Of a DNA stretch of 64,000 nucleotides, positions 1-9,957 are shown one piece after another; positions within the stretch are counted from its first letter, which is position 1; each line of letters opens with the position of its first letter. Source of the stretch: Opitutia bacterium (GTDB lineage Bacteria; Verrucomicrobiota; Verrucomicrobiia; Opitutales; Opitutaceae); the NCBI GenBank assembly GCA_016187945.1, contig JACPIT010000005.1:930001-994000 (forward strand). The letters run 5' to 3'. Position numbers and translations under genes: made by a program. The notes below the pieces were generated by a model. That model was not told where the DNA came from and did no database searches. It saw only the letters and a program-made list of their open reading frames with translations.

Positions 1-658
1 GCGCGGCGTCCACCACACTCGCGCCGTCGGTGGTGACACAGCGATAGCCGGTCAGCGCGCACACGTGGTGGTAGTCGTCGACGACGCGCACCTGGAATTT
101 CGCGCTGCGGCCCTTCAGCTTCGCTGCTTCCAAGCCTGCGGAAACCAATTGCTCGCCGACCGCCGGCCCGAGGTTCGGCGGAGTAAAGCCGAAGCTCTCG
201 TAGAACGCCGCTTGCTCCGCTGGCTCAAAATATCGCGAAATCAACAGAAGGCGCGCTTTCAGGCGAAAATCGGGATCAGCCAGCAGCGCGTGAAAGTCAC
301 GGTCCAGTTCGCACACGGCGCAATCGTTCGGACTCGTCGCTGGTCGCATGTCAGCGGTGAACGCGGCCCAAAATTCCTGACTGCTCAAGTGATAGAACGG
401 GAGCCGGAGATCGAGTTTGGTCGGCCAGCGATCGGCCGTGAAGCTCCCATACGTGCGGAAACGCAGCACGAGACTCGGCGTTCGCACGAATGTCCGTCCC
501 GGTAGTCCGGCGCCCGTTTCTGCCATGTCGATCAAGCACAGTAGCAGGAGCGGCTTGTGCGGTGCCTTGCCGCGCGTGTTGCCGCGTCCGATGGCAGGGC
601 GCAGGGCGGTTAACTTGCCGAGCCAATGGCGCGTTTTTTCGTTGGCATCATTTACCAC
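1..658 (-). CDS. HNH restriction-type endonuclease, 3' part beyond left edge
   Basis: The reverse strand reads open from a GTG at 658 to base 1, about 219 codons. The N-terminal part carries the HKPLLLLCLID motif that follows a Gly/Arg-rich linker in predicted HNH restriction endonucleases (COG3440-like). The middle has RLPFYHL and ISRYFEPAEQ blocks, also typical of that family. The last visible residues, CALTGYRCVTTDGASVVDAA, are the start of the HNH module, whose first metal or zinc Cys and following A-H-I would lie just outside. No ATG lies near the N-terminus, and a stop lies 6 codons upstream of the GTG, so GTG 658 is the only early start. The conserved N-terminal helix W-L-G-K-L begins within 12 residues of it. 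Known relatives are standalone or restriction-associated nucleases. No methylase is visible, so its role here (defence or housekeeping) is open. Confidence 0.8.
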   Translation of the reverse strand, partial: MVNDANEKTRHWLGKLTALRPAIGRGNTRGKAPHKPLLLLCLIDMAETGAGLPGRTFVRTPSLVLRFRTYGSFTADRWPTKLDLRLPFYHLSSQEFWAAFTADMRPATSPNDCAVCELDRDFHALLADPDFRLKARLLLISRYFEPAEQAAFYESFGFTPPNLGPAVGEQLVSAGLEAAKLKGRSAKFQVRVVDDYHHVCALTGYRCVTTDGASVVDAA

Positions 659-1165
659 GGGCGAGGGGCGTTGCGTCAGATCTGGTGCGAGCCGTCGGGA
701 CGGATGCGGCTAATCAGGTCGTTTTCGGCGGAGGGGCGCTGTTTGATCTACTCGAAATTGCCCCGCGGGGAAGATTTCTTTTCCCGCGTCACCGTTGCGT
801 TGGCGAGACGGGGTGCCGGCATTGCGGCAACGGGACACGTAGAGGCGGAGCTTGCGTTCGGGCAGGTGAAAATTACCCGTGCGGCATGTCAGCGAATGCC
901 TCCCGAAGCCCCTCCTCGCGCCGCGACAAGTCTTCGCGGCGAATGGCGGGAGCGGAGATCAATTCCCGTTTGACGCAGATCGAACTGGCGACGGTGAGTT
1001 CGTTGCGGGCATTGCAGATGGACATCGAAGGCGACGAGGGTGTGCCGGCCGCTGCGGTCCTGCGGAAGGCACGGGCGGCTTTGCGGTGAGGGCCAGTCCG
1101 AATTCGCGGTGATTCGTGTAATTCGCGGGAGGGCTGCGGGGTGAATTCGTCTGCGTTTGGGCAAC
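659..1165. other. Poorly resolved gap with weak short reading frames
   Basis: Apart from the short frame at 886-1089 nothing convincing is seen. Longer overlapping frames on both strands have low-complexity, Arg-rich translations typical of non-coding frames in GC-rich DNA. Bases 1101-1130 hold a repeat fragment built from ATTCGCGG and GATTCGTG units, resembling the larger inverted repeat at 47140-47236. Confidence 0.5.
886..1089 (+). CDS. Possible small hypothetical protein (67 aa)
   Basis: A 67-residue frame starts with ATG at 886. The first third is Ser/Arg-rich, and residues from about 25 form a plausible amphipathic helix (LTQIELATVSSLRALQMDIE) followed by an Ala-rich tail. Third codon positions are mostly G or C, as in neighbouring genes, which is the main argument for coding. 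There is no clear ribosome binding site and I recognise no family. It lies between the divergent HNH gene and the terminator of the pyrophosphatase gene, with no operon partner. It could equally be chance in GC-rich DNA. Confidence 0.25.
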   Translation: MSANASRSPSSRRDKSSRRMAGAEINSRLTQIELATVSSLRALQMDIEGDEGVPAAAVLRKARAALR

Positions 1166-1193
1166 AAAAAGGCCGCGGCGTTTTGCCGCGGCC
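1166..1193 (-). terminator. Rho-independent terminator of the pyrophosphatase gene
   Basis: GGCCGCGGC at 1171-1179 pairs perfectly with GCCGCGGCC at 1185-1193 around a 5-base loop. On the reverse strand the stem is followed directly by five T (AAAAA at 1166-1170). It lies 45 bases past the stop codon of hppA. Confidence 0.85.
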
Positions 1194-1237
1194 GGAAAGT
1201 CGGCGGGGTCGGGAGACCCCGCTCTACAGGGAGGCGC

Positions 1238-3676
<2,439 letters not shown>

Positions 3677-3777
3677 AGCGATGGGGATGGGGTTGAAGTC
3701 CGGCGACGTTGCCCAAGTCATATGACGCAAGCCAGAGCAAACTGGGTCAACGTCGCGGAACCGTTGACCTGTAAGCC

Positions 3778-3809
3778 GGATTAATCTTCGGTTCGCCGCG
3801 CGTTAATCC
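3778..3809. promoter_or_regulatory. Inverted repeat just upstream of ABC ATPase start
   Basis: GGATTAA at 3778-3784 is mirrored by TTAATCC at 3803-3809, which ends five bases before the ATG at 3815. It lies in the 138-base divergent region between hppA and the ABC operon. It could be an operator or a hairpin covering the ribosome binding site. No known binding site was recognised. Confidence 0.35.
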
Positions 3810-3814
3810 GCATC

Positions 3815-4507
3815 ATGCCGCTCCTCGCCGTCCGCGATCTCGTCAAAAGCTACCCGCGCTCCACTGCGCCGCGGCCCGGTGATGCGAACGGGAGAACCAC
3901 GGTGGTCGACGTGCAGGAGTTTTCCCTCGAAGCCGGCGAGCAGCGCGCGTTGCGCGGCGAGAGCGGCACGGGCAAGACGACGTTTCTCCACCTGATCGCG
4001 GGCATTCTCGCGCCCGACTCCGGGCATCTCACGCTCGACGGCCGCGACCTCGCGACGCTCGGCGAGGCGGGCCGCGATCGCCTGCGCGCGGAGACGATCG
4101 GCTACATTTTTCAGACGTTCAATCTGCTCCAGGGCCACACGGTGCTCGAGAACGTCGAGCTCGGCATGGCGTTCGGCCGCGGCGTCGATCGCGCGCGCGC
4201 GGAGGCGTTGCTGCGCCGCGTCGGCCTCGGCGAGCGGCTGCATCATTTTCCGCGTCAGCTCTCGACCGGTCAGCAGCAACGCGTGGCCGTCGCGCGTGCG
4301 CTCGCGAATCACCCGAAGCTCGTCCTCGCCGACGAGCCCACGGGCAACCTCGACGCGCGCAACAGCCGCGAGTCGCTCGCGCTCATCCGCGAAGTCTGCC
4401 GCGAGAACGAAGCCGCGCTCCTGCTCGTGAGCCACGACGAAGGCGTGCTGAGCCAGTTCGAAAGGGTCGAAGCGTTCTCGAGTCTCAACCGGGCTGCGCT
4501 CGTTTAG
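3815..4507 (+). CDS. ABC transporter ATP-binding protein (LolD/MacB type)
   Basis: This is the ATPase subunit of an ABC system of the MacB/LolD/FtsE class, 230 residues. Visible motifs are Walker A GESGTGKTT (about 49-57), Q-loop FQTFNLLQGHT, signature LSTGQQQRVAVARAL, Walker B LVLADEPTGNLD and the H-loop LLVSHDEGV. The signature has T in place of the common G (LSGGQ). FQTFNLL and DEPTGNLD are typical of lipoprotein-release and macrolide-exporter ATPases. The start is the first ATG, close to the conserved LAVRDLVKSY. The permease at 4727 is the obvious partner, although a 200-base repeat separates the two genes. Substrate unknown. Confidence 0.92.
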   Translation: MPLLAVRDLVKSYPRSTAPRPGDANGRTTVVDVQEFSLEAGEQRALRGESGTGKTTFLHLIAGILAPDSGHLTLDGRDLATLGEAGRDRLRAETIGYIFQTFNLLQGHTVLENVELGMAFGRGVDRARAEALLRRVGLGERLHHFPRQLSTGQQQRVAVARALANHPKLVLADEPTGNLDARNSRESLALIREVCRENEAALLLVSHDEGVLSQFERVEAFSSLNRAALV

Positions 4508-4517
4508 ACGGACGAAA

Positions 4518-4716
4518 AAGCTCCAAGCTCCAAGCTCCAAACCCCAAGCTCCAGAGAAGCACCAATCTTCAAAAACAAACCGGATGAACCACAGAGGCAC
4601 AAAGACACAAAGAACAGGCGCCAGAACATGCGTCTCTCCGTGCCTCCGTGTCTTTGTGGTGAATTCTTCGGCCGTTGAAGTTTCTCTGGGGTTTGGTGCT
4701 TGGAGCTTGGAGCTTT
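4518..4716. repeat. Nested inverted repeat between ABC ATPase and permease
   Basis: The outer arms at 4518-4560 and 4672-4716 are built from AGCTCCAAGCTCCAA-type units and their complement. They enclose an inner inverted pair, ACCACAGAGGCACAAAGAC and GTCTTTGTGGT flanking CCTCCGTG. A related element with the same outer and inner parts lies at 17261-17584. It is not coding. It sits inside what should be one transcription unit. Confidence 0.85.
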
Positions 4717-4738
4717 CAAAATCGTCATGACGATTTTG
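4717..4738. promoter_or_regulatory. Perfect 22-base palindrome over the permease start codon
   Basis: The half-site CAAAATCGTCA at 4717-4727 is exactly mirrored, and the permease ATG (4727-4729) lies at its centre. It abuts the right end of the nested repeat. It could be an operator, a translation-blocking hairpin, or a by-product of repeat insertion. No usual ribosome binding site is seen upstream of this ATG. Confidence 0.5.
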
Positions 4739-5935
4739 AACCTCATCTACCGCTCGCTCCGCCAGCACGCGCTCTCGACGCTCGTGACCGCGGGCAGCAT
4801 CGCGCTCGCGGCGGGACTCTTGCTCACGGTCTGGGTCGTGAAGACGCAGTCGCAGTCCGTCTTCTCCGCGACGAACTCCGGTTTCGACGCCGTGCTCGGC
4901 GCGCGCGGCTCGAAGCTCCAGCTCGTGCTCAACACGATTTTCCACCTCGAGACTTCGCCGGGCAACATCGCCGCGAGCGACTTCGAGATGCTGCGCCGCA
5001 ATCCGATGTTCGCCGGCGCGATCAAGACCGCCATCCCGATCGCCGTCGGCGACAGCTACCACGGCTGGCGCATCGTCGGCACGGTCGATCAGCTTTTCGA
5101 CACGGTCGAATACGCGCCGGACCGGCGCTACGCGTTCGCCAGTGGGCGCAACTTCAAGCTCGGCGAAAACGAGGCGGTCGTCGGCTCCTACGCCGCGCGC
5201 AAACTCGGCTGGCACGTCGGCAGCACGTTCCACCCGCAGCACGGCATGAACGCCGAGCACGAGCACGAGGAACTCTACACCGTCGTCGGCGTGCTCGCCC
5301 CGACGAACACTCCCGTCGATCGCGTGATCTGGATTCCGCTCGAAGGCATCCAGACGATGAGCGGCCACAACCCGCTCGCGAAAGCCGAGATCAGCGCCGT
5401 GCTCATCCAACTCCGCGCCAGCACCGCCGGCTTGATGATGAACAACGCGCTCAACGCCTCCGGCGGCAAACTCACCTTCGCGTATCCGATCGGCACGATC
5501 GTCGCCGAGTTGTTCAACAAGATCAGTTGGGTCGACAAAGTGCTGACGCTCGTCGCGTGGCTCGTCGCCGTCGTCGCGTCGGGCTCCGTGCTGGTGAGCA
5601 TCTACAACTCGATGAGCGCGCGGCAGCGCGACATCGCGATCCTGCGCGCACTCGGCGCGCGGCGGCGGACGGTGTTCGGCGCCGTCGTCGGCGAGGCGGC
5701 CGCGATCGGCCTGCTCGGCGCCGCGGCCGGCTTCGGTGTTTTCGCGGGGCTCGCGGCGTTCGTGGCGTCGATCATCCAGGCGCAGACGGGCGTCGTGCTT
5801 GAGCCGCTGCAATGGAATCCCGTTTTCGCGTGGGGCCCGGCGGCGTTCGTGGCGCTGTGCGTCGTCGGCGGCATCGTGCCCGCCGTGAAGGCGTATCGCG
5901 TGCCGGTGGCGGACACGATCGCGCCGCTGTCGTGA
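4727..5935 (+). CDS. ABC transporter permease (FtsX/MacB-like)
   Basis: This 402-residue inner-membrane subunit partners the ATPase at 3815. One N-terminal helix (about 18-38) is followed by a periplasmic MacB-PCD-like region (about 40-260). The C-terminal FtsX domain has three helices (about 275-395) and includes the conserved cytoplasmic loop SARQRDIAILRALGARR. That topology matches LolE/MacB-type permeases. ATG 4727 is chosen because upstream sequence in frame is repeat DNA. The frame continues upstream only to a TTG inside the repeat. Families of this type extract lipoproteins or export peptides or small molecules. Nothing here identifies the cargo. Confidence 0.92.
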   Translation: MTILNLIYRSLRQHALSTLVTAGSIALAAGLLLTVWVVKTQSQSVFSATNSGFDAVLGARGSKLQLVLNTIFHLETSPGNIAASDFEMLRRNPMFAGAIKTAIPIAVGDSYHGWRIVGTVDQLFDTVEYAPDRRYAFASGRNFKLGENEAVVGSYAARKLGWHVGSTFHPQHGMNAEHEHEELYTVVGVLAPTNTPVDRVIWIPLEGIQTMSGHNPLAKAEISAVLIQLRASTAGLMMNNALNASGGKLTFAYPIGTIVAELFNKISWVDKVLTLVAWLVAVVASGSVLVSIYNSMSARQRDIAILRALGARRRTVFGAVVGEAAAIGLLGAAAGFGVFAGLAAFVASIIQAQTGVVLEPLQWNPVFAWGPAAFVALCVVGGIVPAVKAYRVPVADTIAPLS

Positions 5936-5945
5936 TCTAGCGAGT

Positions 5946-6007
5946 GTAGCGGAACTCGTGAGAGTTTCGCCGCCCCCGGCCCGCGAAAGCCTCACGGCTT
6001 CCGCTAC
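5946..6007. repeat. GTAG-headed palindromic repeat pair
   Basis: Left arm GTAGCGGAACTCGTGAGAG and inverted right arm (complement GTAGCGGAAGCCGTGAGGC) lie head-outward, with a GC-rich centre. Each arm has an internal small hairpin, so the unit resembles bacterial REP doublets. It follows the permease stop by 10 bases. Confidence 0.75.
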
Positions 6008-6110
6008 GGCGTGAAGCACGCGCGCTCCGCTGGAAACTCTCCGCGCGCGTGCAACGGCGCGCTCGTTGACAGCGCGTGCGGACTTCCGCAGCGTCCGTCG
6101 CGTTCGGCCC

Positions 6111-6416
6111 ATGAAAAAATTCCTGCCCCTCGCCGCGCTCGCGGCGGTCTTCAGTCCGGTCGCGGCGTTCGCGGCCGATCCCGCACCGGCCACGCGCTGG
6201 TTTCTCGCGTCGCCGCTCTCCGGCCTCGCCTTGATGATCGTGTTCTCGCTCGCCGGCACCGGCCTCGCGATCGTCGGCTACAAGCTGTTCGACCGGTTCA
6301 CGCCGGGCAATCTGCACCGCGAAATCGTCGAGGAGCGCAACGTCGCCGCCGCGATCATCGGCGGCTGCGTCATCCTCGGGGTCTGCATCATCGTCGCCGC
6401 GGCGATGATCGGTTGA
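6111..6416 (+). CDS. yjfL: DUF350 membrane protein, YjfL-like
   Basis: This is a 101-residue membrane protein. After a signal-like or first hydrophobic segment (1-21, ending AFA-AD) come helices at about 34-55 and 79-100. The loop between them, YKLFDRFTPGNLHREIVEERNVA, holds the D-x3-TP and E-x2-N-x-A pattern of DUF350 (YjfL). Many family members have two such repeats; this has one. Start ATG 6111 precedes the signal-like segment. It heads a four-gene run whose order matches part of the E. coli yjfKLMC set. The biochemical role of DUF350 is unknown. The symbol is given by similarity only. Confidence 0.8.
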   Translation: MKKFLPLAALAAVFSPVAAFAADPAPATRWFLASPLSGLALMIVFSLAGTGLAIVGYKLFDRFTPGNLHREIVEERNVAAAIIGGCVILGVCIIVAAAMIG

Positions 6417-6435
6417 ACCGCGTGCGCGCGGAGCG

Positions 6436-6813
6436 GTGAAACGTTCGCGGAAGATTCGTTTGGTGCTGCTCGGCGGCGTGTCCGCCGGAGCGATCACCGC
6501 TTGCGCGCCGACGGTGAACGTGGTGGAGCCGCACGTCACGGCGGACAACGTTTACGAGAACGATCACTTCATCCCGGGCGCCGGCTACTATCACGCGCCG
6601 TTCCGCGCGTTCTACGCGCAGCCCTACAACAGCTACGACGCGACGAAGAAACAGTTCTACTACGCCGGCGAGTGGCACGAGTCGCCGTTTCAGAGTGTCG
6701 TGAACCTGTCGTCGCCGACGCCCGACGCCGCGCATCTCGCCGAGCTGCTGCGTCGCGACATCCCTCGTGGTGGTTTCGGCAGCACGTCGGGCGGTCGCTC
6801 GACTTATTCGTGA
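6436..6813 (+). CDS. Small lipoprotein, YjfM/YgiB-like (DUF1190-like)
   Basis: This 125-residue predicted lipoprotein uses a GTG start at 6436. The N-terminus MKRSRKIRLVLLGG with lipobox ITAC places the lipidated Cys at 23. The middle is Tyr-rich (GAGYYHAPFRAFYAQPYNSYD). The tail, IPRGGFGSTSGGRS, resembles the RGGFG ending of YgiB/YjfM (DUF1190) proteins, which accompany YgiC/YjfC enzymes. The DUF assignment rests on that tail, on gene position and on size, so it is moderately secure. The stop overlaps the next start (TGATG), suggesting translational coupling to the ATP-grasp gene. Confidence 0.7.
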   Translation: MKRSRKIRLVLLGGVSAGAITACAPTVNVVEPHVTADNVYENDHFIPGAGYYHAPFRAFYAQPYNSYDATKKQFYYAGEWHESPFQSVVNLSSPTPDAAHLAELLRRDIPRGGFGSTSGGRSTYS

Positions 6814-7940
6814 TGCAACGCCACGCGATTCCTCCTCGCCCCGACTGGCGTGCGCGCGTCGAGTATCACGGCCTCACTTACCACACGCACGAGAACGGCC
6901 CGTATTGGGACGAGTCGGCGTGCTACGAACTCACGGCCGCGGATGTCGATCGCCTCGAAGCCGCCGCGCACGCGCTGCACTACCTCTGCATCGACGCGGC
7001 GGAGCAGGTGATCGCGCGCGATTGGTGGGCGCGCCTCGGCATCCCCGACGCGACGGTGCCGGCGATTCTGCGCTCGTGGGAACGCGACGACTTTTCGCTC
7101 TACGGCCGCTTCGATCTGGCGTTCGACGGCATGGGCGAACCGAAGCTCCTCGAATACAACGCCGACACGCCCACGGCGCTCGTCGAGGCAGCGGTCACGC
7201 AGTGGTTCTGGCTGCAAGACACGCGGCCCGACGCGGATCAGTTCAACTCGATTCACGAGCGGCTGATCGAAGCTTGGCGCCGCTACGCGGGGCGCGCGGT
7301 GCATTTTTCCGCGATCAAGGAGCACCCCGAAGACGAGCAGACGGTGCTCTACCTGCGCGACACGGCGGAGCAGGCCGGCGTGCTCACGCGCGACGTGCAC
7401 ATCGAGGACATCGGCTGGGACGCGGCGCGCGGGCGGTTTGCGGATTTGCGCGGCGAGGCGATCGAGCGGTGCTTCAAGCTCTACCCGTGGGAATGGCTCT
7501 GGCACGAGGCGTTCGCGCCGCACCTCGCGGGCGATCCGGTGCAGTTCGTCGAGCCCGCTTGGAAAATGCTCCTGAGCAACAAAGGCCTGTTGCCGGTGCT
7601 GTGGGAGTTGTTTCCCGAGCACCCGAATCTGCTGCCGGCGTTCGAGAATGCCGACGCGGGCGCGCTCGGCGGGTCGTTCGTGCGCAAGCCGAAGCTCAGT
7701 CGCGAGGGCGCGAACGTCGCGCGCTTCGAGGGCGGCGTGGCGATCGAGGAGAACGGCGGCGACTACGGCGAGGAGGGCTTCGTCTATCAGGCGCTGGCGC
7801 CGATCCCGGAGTTCGCGGGCAATCGCCCCGTCTGCGGCGTGTGGATCGTCGATCACGAGCCGGCGGGGCTCGGCATCCGCGAGGACACGCGGCTGATCAC
7901 CGGCAACCTGAGCCGGTTCGTGCCGCACTTTTTCCGATGA
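6813..7940 (+). CDS. yjfC: ATP-grasp glutathionylspermidine-synthase-like enzyme (YgiC/YjfC)
   Basis: This 375-residue protein is related to the synthetase half of glutathionylspermidine synthase. It ligates a carboxylate to an amine at the expense of ATP; the true substrates of YgiC/YjfC proteins are not established. Visible blocks are EYHGLTYHTHENGPYWDESACYEL, RFDLAFDG, the ATP/Mg block LLEYNADTPTALVEAAVTQW (about 111-130), FKLYPWEWLW, WKMLLSNKGLLPVLWELFP and the C-terminal VKPKLSREG-like FVRKPKLSREGANV. The amidase domain of E. coli Gsp is absent. The start overlaps the upstream stop and the end overlaps DUF4178 (ATGA), so the four genes form one transcript. Confidence 0.88.
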   Translation: MQRHAIPPRPDWRARVEYHGLTYHTHENGPYWDESACYELTAADVDRLEAAAHALHYLCIDAAEQVIARDWWARLGIPDATVPAILRSWERDDFSLYGRFDLAFDGMGEPKLLEYNADTPTALVEAAVTQWFWLQDTRPDADQFNSIHERLIEAWRRYAGRAVHFSAIKEHPEDEQTVLYLRDTAEQAGVLTRDVHIEDIGWDAARGRFADLRGEAIERCFKLYPWEWLWHEAFAPHLAGDPVQFVEPAWKMLLSNKGLLPVLWELFPEHPNLLPAFENADAGALGGSFVRKPKLSREGANVARFEGGVAIEENGGDYGEEGFVYQALAPIPEFAGNRPVCGVWIVDHEPAGLGIREDTRLITGNLSRFVPHFFR

Positions 7941-9121
7941 GCCGGAATCCCACTGCTCTGCGCGTCGGCATGTCGGGCCTGCTCCGCGGGCGCCGCTACA
8001 CCGTGCGCGGCTGGGTGGTGTTCAGCGTCGTCGTGGACGGCGAGACGTATTACTGGACGGAGTTCAACGTCGCCGACGAGCGCGGCGTCGCGGCGACGCT
8101 GGTGTTCGAGGAGACCGAGGACGGGCCGACGTGGAAATGGTTCACGTTGCTCGAGCCGCGCCGTCCGCTGACGATTGCCGAGGCGGCGGCGAAGCGCGCG
8201 GGCGACACGGTGGAGTTCGAGGGGCGGCAGATTCCGATCACGCTCGTGAGCGAGTCGCACGCGGTGGAAATCGAGGGCGAGGCGCCCGGCGGCGTGTTGC
8301 GCGGCGAGGTGGCGCGCTACTTCAACGCCGACGCCGGCGAGCAGCGGCTGTTCGTGGCGACGTGGCTCGGCGAGAAGATCGAATTCTACATCGGGCAGAC
8401 GATCGGGCGGAAGTTGGTCGAGAGCGCTTTTGGCCTGCCGCCGACGAAGAGCTTCAATGAGAATTTCAGCTCCGCGACGAGCGACTCTTCGGCGGATTTG
8501 GAATACGTGAAGAACGGGGCGTGGGCGCTAGTCGTCTTGGGAGTCTTTGCGTTACGATTCATCTTCGAGAACTACGACCCCGAGCCTGACGTCCGTTTCG
8601 CCGCGCCGCCGGCGATGACGCCCGCGCCGGCGTCTGGGTTGGCCGTCGGTGCGCGCGGCACGCTCGTGGGGCGCACGACCGAAGTCGTCGAGTATGCCGA
8701 CGGCGAAGTCGCGATGCGCGGGGCGCGATTTCACGCGAACGAGTTTCTGCTGCGCGTCGCCGATCGCGGGGAGGCGCTGCTCGTGCAGGGCTGGCGCGGC
8801 GATCCGAATCACTGGCTGCTACTGCGGCCGATTGTCGTCCCGGCGACGTTCACGCCGACTTGGGCGGGCGGCTTGCGCCGCGGGTCCGGTTTTCAGGTCG
8901 AGGGACGGCGATTTGAGACGGTGGATGTTTGGCTCGAGCGCCCGAAGCCGGCGAAGGGCGTGCGCGCCGGCACGCCGTGGGCGCAGTCGACGCTCTACGG
9001 CCTGGTCGCGCGCAACGGCGAGGAGTGGCTGCTGTGTCGCTGGGACGAGAAGGAAATCCGCTGGTATCTCGGCCGGGCGTTGTCTGCGGCGACGGTGGCG
9101 GCGGCGTTTCCCAGGTCGTGA
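7937..9121 (+). CDS. DUF4178 protein, YjfK-like
   Basis: This 394-residue protein starts at ATG 7937, overlapping the previous stop. An N-terminal DUF4178-like beta domain (about 10-90) contains LLRGRRYTVRGWVVF and YYWTEFNV; a second beta-rich block follows to about 165. One hydrophobic segment (about 193-210) is followed by a C-terminal half with another DUF4178-like pattern (SGFQVEGRRFETVDVW, EWLLCRWDEKEIRWYLG). In proteobacteria YjfK (DUF4178) is encoded with YjfL, YjfM and YjfC, which supports the call. Other bacteria place DUF4178 beside S-adenosylmethionine decarboxylase or potassium channels; neither is seen here. Function unknown. Confidence 0.78.
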   Translation: MSRNPTALRVGMSGLLRGRRYTVRGWVVFSVVVDGETYYWTEFNVADERGVAATLVFEETEDGPTWKWFTLLEPRRPLTIAEAAAKRAGDTVEFEGRQIPITLVSESHAVEIEGEAPGGVLRGEVARYFNADAGEQRLFVATWLGEKIEFYIGQTIGRKLVESAFGLPPTKSFNENFSSATSDSSADLEYVKNGAWALVVLGVFALRFIFENYDPEPDVRFAAPPAMTPAPASGLAVGARGTLVGRTTEVVEYADGEVAMRGARFHANEFLLRVADRGEALLVQGWRGDPNHWLLLRPIVVPATFTPTWAGGLRRGSGFQVEGRRFETVDVWLERPKPAKGVRAGTPWAQSTLYGLVARNGEEWLLCRWDEKEIRWYLGRALSAATVAAAFPRS

Positions 9122-9128
9122 GTCGGGA

Positions 9129-9190
9129 GTAGCGCGGTGCTTCAGCCCGCGCGGGCGGATTTCTCGGCGCGGGCTGAAGCACCGCGCTAC
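9129..9190. repeat. GTAG palindrome, family B
   Basis: Inverted arms of GTAGCGCGGTGCTTCAGCCC flank a short centre. The same family occurs at 24461, 26842 and, as a single arm, at 35249. It begins 7 bases past the DUF4178 stop and may act as a transcription terminator. Confidence 0.85.
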
Positions 9191-9213
9191 CCCGAGCGGA
9201 CGTTGCGGCAATT

Positions 9214-9292
9214 GTAGGAGCGGCTTTACGCCGCGATTGCTGCGATGCGGCCGCCGCGCTCGAACGAATCGCGGCGTAAAGCCGCTCCTGCA
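9214..9292. repeat. GTAG palindrome, family A
   Basis: Left arm GTAGGAGCGGCTTTACGCCG and inverted right arm ending CTCCTGCA (one change from CTACA). The same family occurs at 24363 and 26927, each time next to a family B element. Confidence 0.85.
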
Positions 9293-9417
9293 GCGCTGCG
9301 TTGTCGTTGCGGTGAATTCGCCGCGGGCGGGCGACGGGCGCTGCGGGACGGCGCCCTTGCACGATCTCGCTGCCAAACCTTTTGACGAAGCTGCCGAACC
9401 GGCTACGGTGCGCGGCG

Positions 9418-9957
9418 ATGAAGGCTGCCACGAAATTCCTCCTGCTCACGCTGGCTTGCAGCGCGCTCACGTTGCGCGGCGCGGATGTCGCGGCGACGCC
9501 CGCGGCGCCGGCGAGCGGCGAGAAGAAGGAGTTCGAGCGCGTGGAGTTTTCGCTGCTCGGTGCGTTCAACTACGTGCCGCCCGGCTACGAGACGGGCACG
9601 CCCGACGGCAAGGCCGCGCCGGCGGACGCGAAGCCGAAGGACCAGATTCCGGATTTCGTGCGCAAGCTCGATGCGAAGAAGGTCGCGATCACGGGCTTCA
9701 TGCTGCCGACGAAGTTCAAGGACGGGAAGGTCACCGAGTTTTTGCTGATGAAGGACCAAAGTTCGTGCTGCTTCGGCGTGATGCCGCGCATCAACGAGTG
9801 GGTGACGGTGAAGATGACCAACGGCGGCATCCCGCCGCTCATGGACACGCCGATCACGCTCGTCGGAAAACTGAAGGTCGGCGAACTCTTCGAGGAAGGT
9901 TACCTCGCCGCGATCTACCAACTCGACGGCGAGCGGCTGCTCGACTCGAAGAGCTAG
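9418..9957 (+). CDS. Secreted DUF3299 domain protein
   Basis: This 179-residue exported protein has a signal peptide at 1-21 (cleavage near LRGA-D). Residues about 75-170 match the DUF3299 pattern: KKVAITGFMLPTKF, VTEFLLMKDQSSCCFG, then NEWVTVKM and a closing beta strand (LVGKLKVGELFEEGYLAAIYQLDGE). The paired Cys (SSCCFG) is usual in the family. The start is the ATG immediately before the signal peptide. Its upstream neighbours are palindromic repeats, so it is probably a single-gene unit. The biochemical role of DUF3299 is unknown; family members often sit near ABC/MacB-type export genes, and one lies 3.5 kb upstream. Confidence 0.82.
   Translation: MKAATKFLLLTLACSALTLRGADVAATPAAPASGEKKEFERVEFSLLGAFNYVPPGYETGTPDGKAAPADAKPKDQIPDFVRKLDAKKVAITGFMLPTKFKDGKVTEFLLMKDQSSCCFGVMPRINEWVTVKMTNGGIPPLMDTPITLVGKLKVGELFEEGYLAAIYQLDGERLLDSKS

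Noticed and set aside
3677-3730. Start of the pyrophosphatase at the upstream TTG (3730)
   Set aside because: It would add 18 unconserved residues before the signal segment. ATG 3676 directly precedes a signal-like N-terminus.
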